In this document: positions 7,180 through 10,000 of the stretch, piece by piece
How the letters are laid out: the number at the start of each line of letters is the position of its first letter
Position numbering within the stretch: position 1 is the first letter of the stretch
NCBI GenBank assembly: GCA_020216985.1
Contig: JAIWOH010000016.1
Coordinates: 1 to 10,000 of the forward strand
Direction: 5' to 3'
Origin: Nitrospira sp.
Lineage (GTDB): Bacteria; Nitrospirota; Nitrospiria; Nitrospirales; Nitrospiraceae
Length of the DNA: 10,000 nucleotides
Program-made: the position numbers and the translations under genes
The notes under the pieces: model-generated
Told to the model about the DNA's origin: nothing
The model's database searches: none
Seen by the model: the letters and a program-made list of their open reading frames with translations, nothing else

Positions 7180-7197
7180 AGATACACGGCCGTATCT
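7180..7197. promoter_or_regulatory. Near-perfect 8-base-arm palindrome with one extra base
   Basis: AGATAC-A-CGG (7180-7189) is followed at once by CCGTATCT (7190-7197). Ignoring the A at 7186, the arms AGATACGG and CCGTATCT are exact reverse complements. A related dyad, GTATC-N5-GATAC, lies at 7033-7047 in the same spacer. Both could be protein-binding sites; neither is proven. Confidence 0.3.
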
Positions 7198-7355
7198 CAT
7201 AGGGCTGGCATCATTATGATCGAATGTTCCAATTCAGAGACACATGACCGTTTTAAGAGTGCGACTTGAGGAATACTTTTTGCCGATTCAGGCTACATTG
7301 GAGCGATTCCTGGATTGATTGTTCTGAAAACGCTTGGGACAAGACATTTGCTCAA

Positions 7356-7376
7356 TGATCGTCACCGATCAAGGAG
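7356..7376 (+). promoter_or_regulatory. Hairpin abutting the Shine-Dalgarno site of the dsbA-like gene
   Basis: TGATCG (7356-7361) and CGATCA (7366-7371) pair perfectly around a TCAC tetraloop. The last paired base is the first A of AAGGAG (7371-7376), which sits seven bases before the ATG at 7384. The stem would flank rather than hide the ribosome site, so it may stabilise the mRNA start or tune translation. Confidence 0.4.
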
Positions 7377-7383
7377 AATACTT

Positions 7384-8220
7384 ATGATGACATCCATCCG
7401 GGAAACCTGTCCGTGCTTGTCTTTCATCCTGGCAATGTTACTCGTCATCCTCGTCAGCGGCCCCGAGCAAACATGGCCTCAGACCTCTGACCTGCGGTCA
7501 TCGTCCACCGGCATCAAAGCACTGGTTGAAGAGACGTTACGACAACATCCAGATCTCATCCTTCGCGCGTTGGAACAAGATCCGGTGATGATTGCAGACC
7601 TCGTGGAGCGCGGAACCGAGATTCGCAAAATCAAGATTGAGGAAGCTCGCTGGCAGAACGAGATGGCAAATCCAAAAGTTGCGACCGTCGCGGAAGATCG
7701 CCCCATTCGCGGAGCGCGCAACGCGCCGATCACGGTCGTTGAGTACAGCGATTTCGAGTGCCCGTACTGTAAAGCCGTATCCTCGACACTGCTGGAATTG
7801 CTTGCTTCATATGAGGATCAGGTTCGTCTCGTGTACAAACATAACCCATTGAGCTTCCACGCCATGGCCGAACCAGCCGCGCGATATTTTGAGGCGATCG
7901 CACTGCAGAACGAAGAGGAGGCTTGGCGATTTCATGACCGCGTGTTTGAGCAACAGCATCATCTCTCTCGCGGGGGCGAGGCATTGAATAAAATGATTGC
8001 AGACCTGGAAATTGACCAAGATCGGCTGGAGCAGGACCTGCAAAGTGACACAGTGACGCAGCGGATCGCGGCTGACCGTGCAGAGGCCGAACGATTCGGT
8101 TTTGACGGTACACCCGCGTTTCTCATCAACGGCATTTCATTGATCGGCAACCATCCGAAACGAGATTTCGACCGTATTATCGAGAATCTGCTGCAGAAAC
8201 CACGGGCAATGGCTCACTGA
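7384..8220 (+). CDS. Exported DsbA/ScsC-like thiol:disulfide oxidoreductase
   Basis: This 278-residue protein belongs to the thioredoxin-fold DsbA group, which makes or reshuffles disulfide bonds in exported proteins. It has a hydrophobic signal segment at about 12-25 and a helical N-terminal region (about 42-95) with TLRQHPDLILRALEQDP, like the extension that trimerises ScsC-type enzymes. The thioredoxin domain starts near 114 with ITVVEYSDFECPYCK: the active site is Cys126-Pro-Tyr-Cys129. The conserved cis-proline is Pro244 in GTPAFLING (242-250). Apart from the active site, only Cys9 and Cys11, in the signal segment, are present. The ATG at 7384 is chosen over an upstream TTG at 7315 because AAGGAG lies seven bases before it. 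The next gene encodes a 36-cysteine secreted protease 82 bases downstream, the likely client. Whether it acts as oxidase or isomerase cannot be told; no DsbB or DsbD partner is in the window. Confidence 0.92.
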   Translation: MMTSIRETCPCLSFILAMLLVILVSGPEQTWPQTSDLRSSSTGIKALVEETLRQHPDLILRALEQDPVMIADLVERGTEIRKIKIEEARWQNEMANPKVATVAEDRPIRGARNAPITVVEYSDFECPYCKAVSSTLLELLASYEDQVRLVYKHNPLSFHAMAEPAARYFEAIALQNEEEAWRFHDRVFEQQHHLSRGGEALNKMIADLEIDQDRLEQDLQSDTVTQRIAADRAEAERFGFDGTPAFLINGISLIGNHPKRDFDRIIENLLQKPRAMAH

Positions 8221-8229
8221 GGAGTGAAC

Positions 8230-8286
8230 GTGACGCTTGCATCGAGTACAGGGTGCGCTCTGACCGACAAGCCCGGCAAACCGTGA
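8230..8286 (+). CDS. Possible 18-codon leader peptide between the dsbA-like and protease genes
   Basis: A GTG at 8230 is preceded by AGGAG (8220-8224) at five bases' spacing, a very good ribosome site. It opens an 18-codon frame (MTLASSTGCALTDKPGKP) ending at TGA 8284-8286, five bases before the protease's own AAGGAA. It could couple translation of the two genes or be a remnant. Nothing in the peptide is recognisable, and chance is possible. Confidence 0.25.
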   Translation: MTLASSTGCALTDKPGKP

Positions 8287-8302
8287 TTGAAAGGAACTAG
8301 CC

Positions 8303-9781
8303 ATGAACATCTTCTCCCTTGTTCTTTTGCTCGCATTGACTTCAGGCTTCGCATCGGCGGCAGACAATTTTGACGAGTTTCGCCTCAACCTACATTTCGT
8401 GAATGGGACGAAAGACACGAGCAATGAAGACTTGGAAGTTAGTCGTATCCGATCGTGGGTTGAAGAAGCGGAGAGACAATACGCGACAAAACCTCGTCTG
8501 AAAATCACCTACACCATTGAGCGAAAAACTACCGTGGCCAGCCGGAACCTCTCCAGCCTCACCTTTAACGGAATGGCAGAGTTCAATACGTTCATGGATG
8601 AACACTTTGACAACCAAGCCAGGACGGAAACGGAGGGACATCTCACCGTGCTTGTGGGTAACACATTGTGTTGGAACGATCTACTCGGCGAGCAGAAGTG
8701 TTGGGGGGGCTGGGCAAACTTTCCACATGACGTCAACCCCTTTAACCGAAAGAAAGGGATTTGGCTCAGCGAGGGCAGTGACAAGTATGTATTGACGCAT
8801 GAACTGGGACACTTCTTCGGCCTCAAACATACATTTGAGCCTTATATTGGCTTCAATAAGCAATGCAACAAGGATTTTGCCAACAAGAATATCTTCAACC
8901 CAGATTTAGGCCATTGCAATTCGTGTAGCGGAAAGATCGCCATACGCGATCGTAGCAACGGGAATCAGTACTACGTCTGTGAGGGTGGAGTGTCGAACGT
9001 TATGGACTATTGTTCCAGTCTGATCCCCGACGAGACAGGAGCGTTTACTGTAACGGGAACCGAGACATTGAACACCTGCCAGCAAGAACGCGCCGCCAAC
9101 CAGCGACGGCAGTTCATGACCAAGGATGGCAAGGTGAACTACATCAGACTCGCCGGACTCCGTGGCGAGGGACAGTGCGAGTCTGATACCGACTGCGAGG
9201 ATGGAGAGTTCTGTACTGTAGGGATTCCGAATCTCACCAGAAATGTCTGCAAACCCAAGTTAGACCGTGGAACTCTCTGTGTCACCAAGCGGCAATGCGC
9301 ATCCGACCGTTGTAGCTGGGGAGTGTGTGCCGATCCGGACGAATGCCGAGCCGACGCCGACTGCGGATCGGGCAATTACTGCGGAGATCCAATTTCTGGG
9401 AAACGCACCTGCAAAGATAAGTTGCGCGACGGTTCCGTCTGCACCAAGGATGAGCAATGTCAGGCAGGCCGATGCAAGACAGGATTCTGTTCGGCACCGG
9501 CTTCCGCATCGATGGGCGAGTCATGCCGCTTTGACGACGAATGCCGAGAAGGCAAGTGTAATGCACCGGTCGGCGGAGTGACGAAAGGAACGTGTGTCTG
9601 CAGCAAAGACTCCGATTGCGGTGCTGGCAAGTGGTGCGACCAGGGTTTCGACGCCAAAGTAAATGCTTGCAGACCCAAGCTCGACAAAGGAGAGAAATGT
9701 GGCGCAGTCGGCACGGTCGGCAACGACCATAAATGCAAGTCCGGAGAATGCTCTGGATTGCCCAACTTTGTGTGCAAGTAA
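8303..9781 (+). CDS. Secreted metzincin metalloprotease (M43/pappalysin-like) with cysteine-rich modular tail
   Basis: The 492-residue protein is a probable secreted zinc protease. A signal peptide occupies about 1-20 (cut near ASA-ADN). The catalytic domain (about 21-285) carries the extended zinc motif HELGHFFGLKH (His166, Glu167, His170, Gly173, His176) and a Met-turn VMDY with Met234, both metzincin hallmarks; the HTFE after the motif is typical of M43. No long propeptide is evident. Residues 292-491 form a cysteine-rich tail of 28 cysteines (8 more in the catalytic part) in repeated modules resembling Dickkopf-type Cys-rich domains; repeat landmarks are DTDCEDGEFC / DADCGSGNYC / DSDCGAGKWC and CKPKL / CKDKL / CRPKL. 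The start ATG has AAGGAA (8291-8296) six bases upstream. Base composition is lower in GC than the left half of the window, hinting at transfer. The preceding dsbA-like gene would be needed for its disulfides. The substrate is unknown; the tail may bind a surface. Confidence 0.92.
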   Translation: MNIFSLVLLLALTSGFASAADNFDEFRLNLHFVNGTKDTSNEDLEVSRIRSWVEEAERQYATKPRLKITYTIERKTTVASRNLSSLTFNGMAEFNTFMDEHFDNQARTETEGHLTVLVGNTLCWNDLLGEQKCWGGWANFPHDVNPFNRKKGIWLSEGSDKYVLTHELGHFFGLKHTFEPYIGFNKQCNKDFANKNIFNPDLGHCNSCSGKIAIRDRSNGNQYYVCEGGVSNVMDYCSSLIPDETGAFTVTGTETLNTCQQERAANQRRQFMTKDGKVNYIRLAGLRGEGQCESDTDCEDGEFCTVGIPNLTRNVCKPKLDRGTLCVTKRQCASDRCSWGVCADPDECRADADCGSGNYCGDPISGKRTCKDKLRDGSVCTKDEQCQAGRCKTGFCSAPASASMGESCRFDDECREGKCNAPVGGVTKGTCVCSKDSDCGAGKWCDQGFDAKVNACRPKLDKGEKCGAVGTVGNDHKCKSGECSGLPNFVCK

Positions 9782-9823
9782 CTCGATGTGGGCCTGCGCC
9801 TATTTCTCATAGGAAGGATTCTC

Positions 9824-10000
9824 ATGATAGCGATACGAACACGTTGGGTTGCGCGTCTCTTGGTCTCGCTCTGTATGACTGCGATGTGGTCTCTCGATAC
9901 GGCTTCCTCGGTCTACGCCGGCAGAGCAGCAGAGAGTAGGGAACTTTCTAAGTCTCTCTCGAAGGTCGAGCGCAGCAAGGCCACATCCAAGGCCGGTGCG
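9824..10000 (+). CDS. Start of an exported protein, cut by the window end
   Basis: An ATG at 9824 follows the excellent ribosome site AGGAAGGA (9811-9818) and opens a frame that stays open for all 59 codons to the window edge. The peptide begins MIAIRTRWVARLLVSLCMTAM and continues to a likely signal-peptide cut at about residue 33 (SSVYA before GRAAE). The mature part seen so far is rich in Ser, Lys, Arg and Glu, with no identifiable domain. It lies 42 bases after the protease gene on the same strand and probably shares its transcript. Family and function cannot be judged from this fragment. Confidence 0.75.
   Translation, partial: MIAIRTRWVARLLVSLCMTAMWSLDTASSVYAGRAAESRELSKSLSKVERSKATSKAGA

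Larger units (their letters stand above)
6865..7383. other. 519-base non-coding spacer rich in inverted repeats
   Basis: No reading frame here looks like a protein; the longest, 68 codons on the minus strand at 6994-7200, has no recognisable content and overlaps the repeats. The spacer is less GC-rich than the left half of the window (29 of 60 in the line 7141-7200). It contains several short inverted repeats, listed separately, and must hold the promoter of the dsbA-like gene. I found no -35/-10 pair with acceptable spacing. It may also hide a decayed gene, a small RNA or the edge of an acquired segment. Confidence 0.6.

Noticed and set aside
6994..7200. 68-codon minus-strand frame in the large spacer
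   Set aside because: No domain or signal peptide, and it overlaps the inverted repeats; most likely a chance frame.
7266..7299. TTGAGG and TACATT as a promoter for the dsbA-like gene
   Set aside because: The spacing of 22 bases is outside the usual 16-18.
9786..9812. Eight-codon micro-ORF between the protease and the last gene
   Set aside because: No ribosome binding site and far too short to support.

Overview
This is a bacterial window with every supportable gene on the + strand. The left half is GC-rich: I counted 38 G/C in the line 241-300. It combines a Der GTPase, an ECF sigma factor with a zinc-binding anti-sigma, and exported proteins of unknown family. That suggests a Gram-negative-type bacterium; a Nitrospirota (Nitrospira-like) source is my best guess from overall style, and nothing here proves it.

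Region 1 (73-5511) reads like chromosomal backbone. It holds der (ribosome assembly GTPase), an exported protein built from two copies of one ~125-residue domain, an ECF sigma factor followed by its likely ZAS-type anti-sigma, and a 570-residue exported protein with a TPR-like helical C-terminal half. A good sigma-70-type promoter lies just ahead of the sigma gene. Three AAGACTT repeats precede the last gene.

Region 2 (5590-10000) looks more accessory. It starts with a LuxR-type regulator carrying two complete GerE helix-turn-helix domains. A 519-base spacer rich in inverted repeats follows. Then comes a co-directional set with strong Shine-Dalgarno sites: an exported DsbA/ScsC-like thiol oxidoreductase (CPYC), a secreted metzincin-type metalloprotease (HELGHFFGLKH) with a cysteine-rich modular tail, and the start of another exported protein that runs off the window. 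The protease gene is visibly less GC-rich (22 of 60 in the line 8821-8880).

The most interesting reading is that the DsbA-like enzyme serves as a dedicated disulfide catalyst for the 36-cysteine protease next to it. The tail has three 8-cysteine modules with nearly constant spacing, plus an inserted 4-cysteine half-module. This is an inference from gene order and cysteine content. No RNA gene, CRISPR array, intact insertion sequence or convincing intrinsic terminator was seen.
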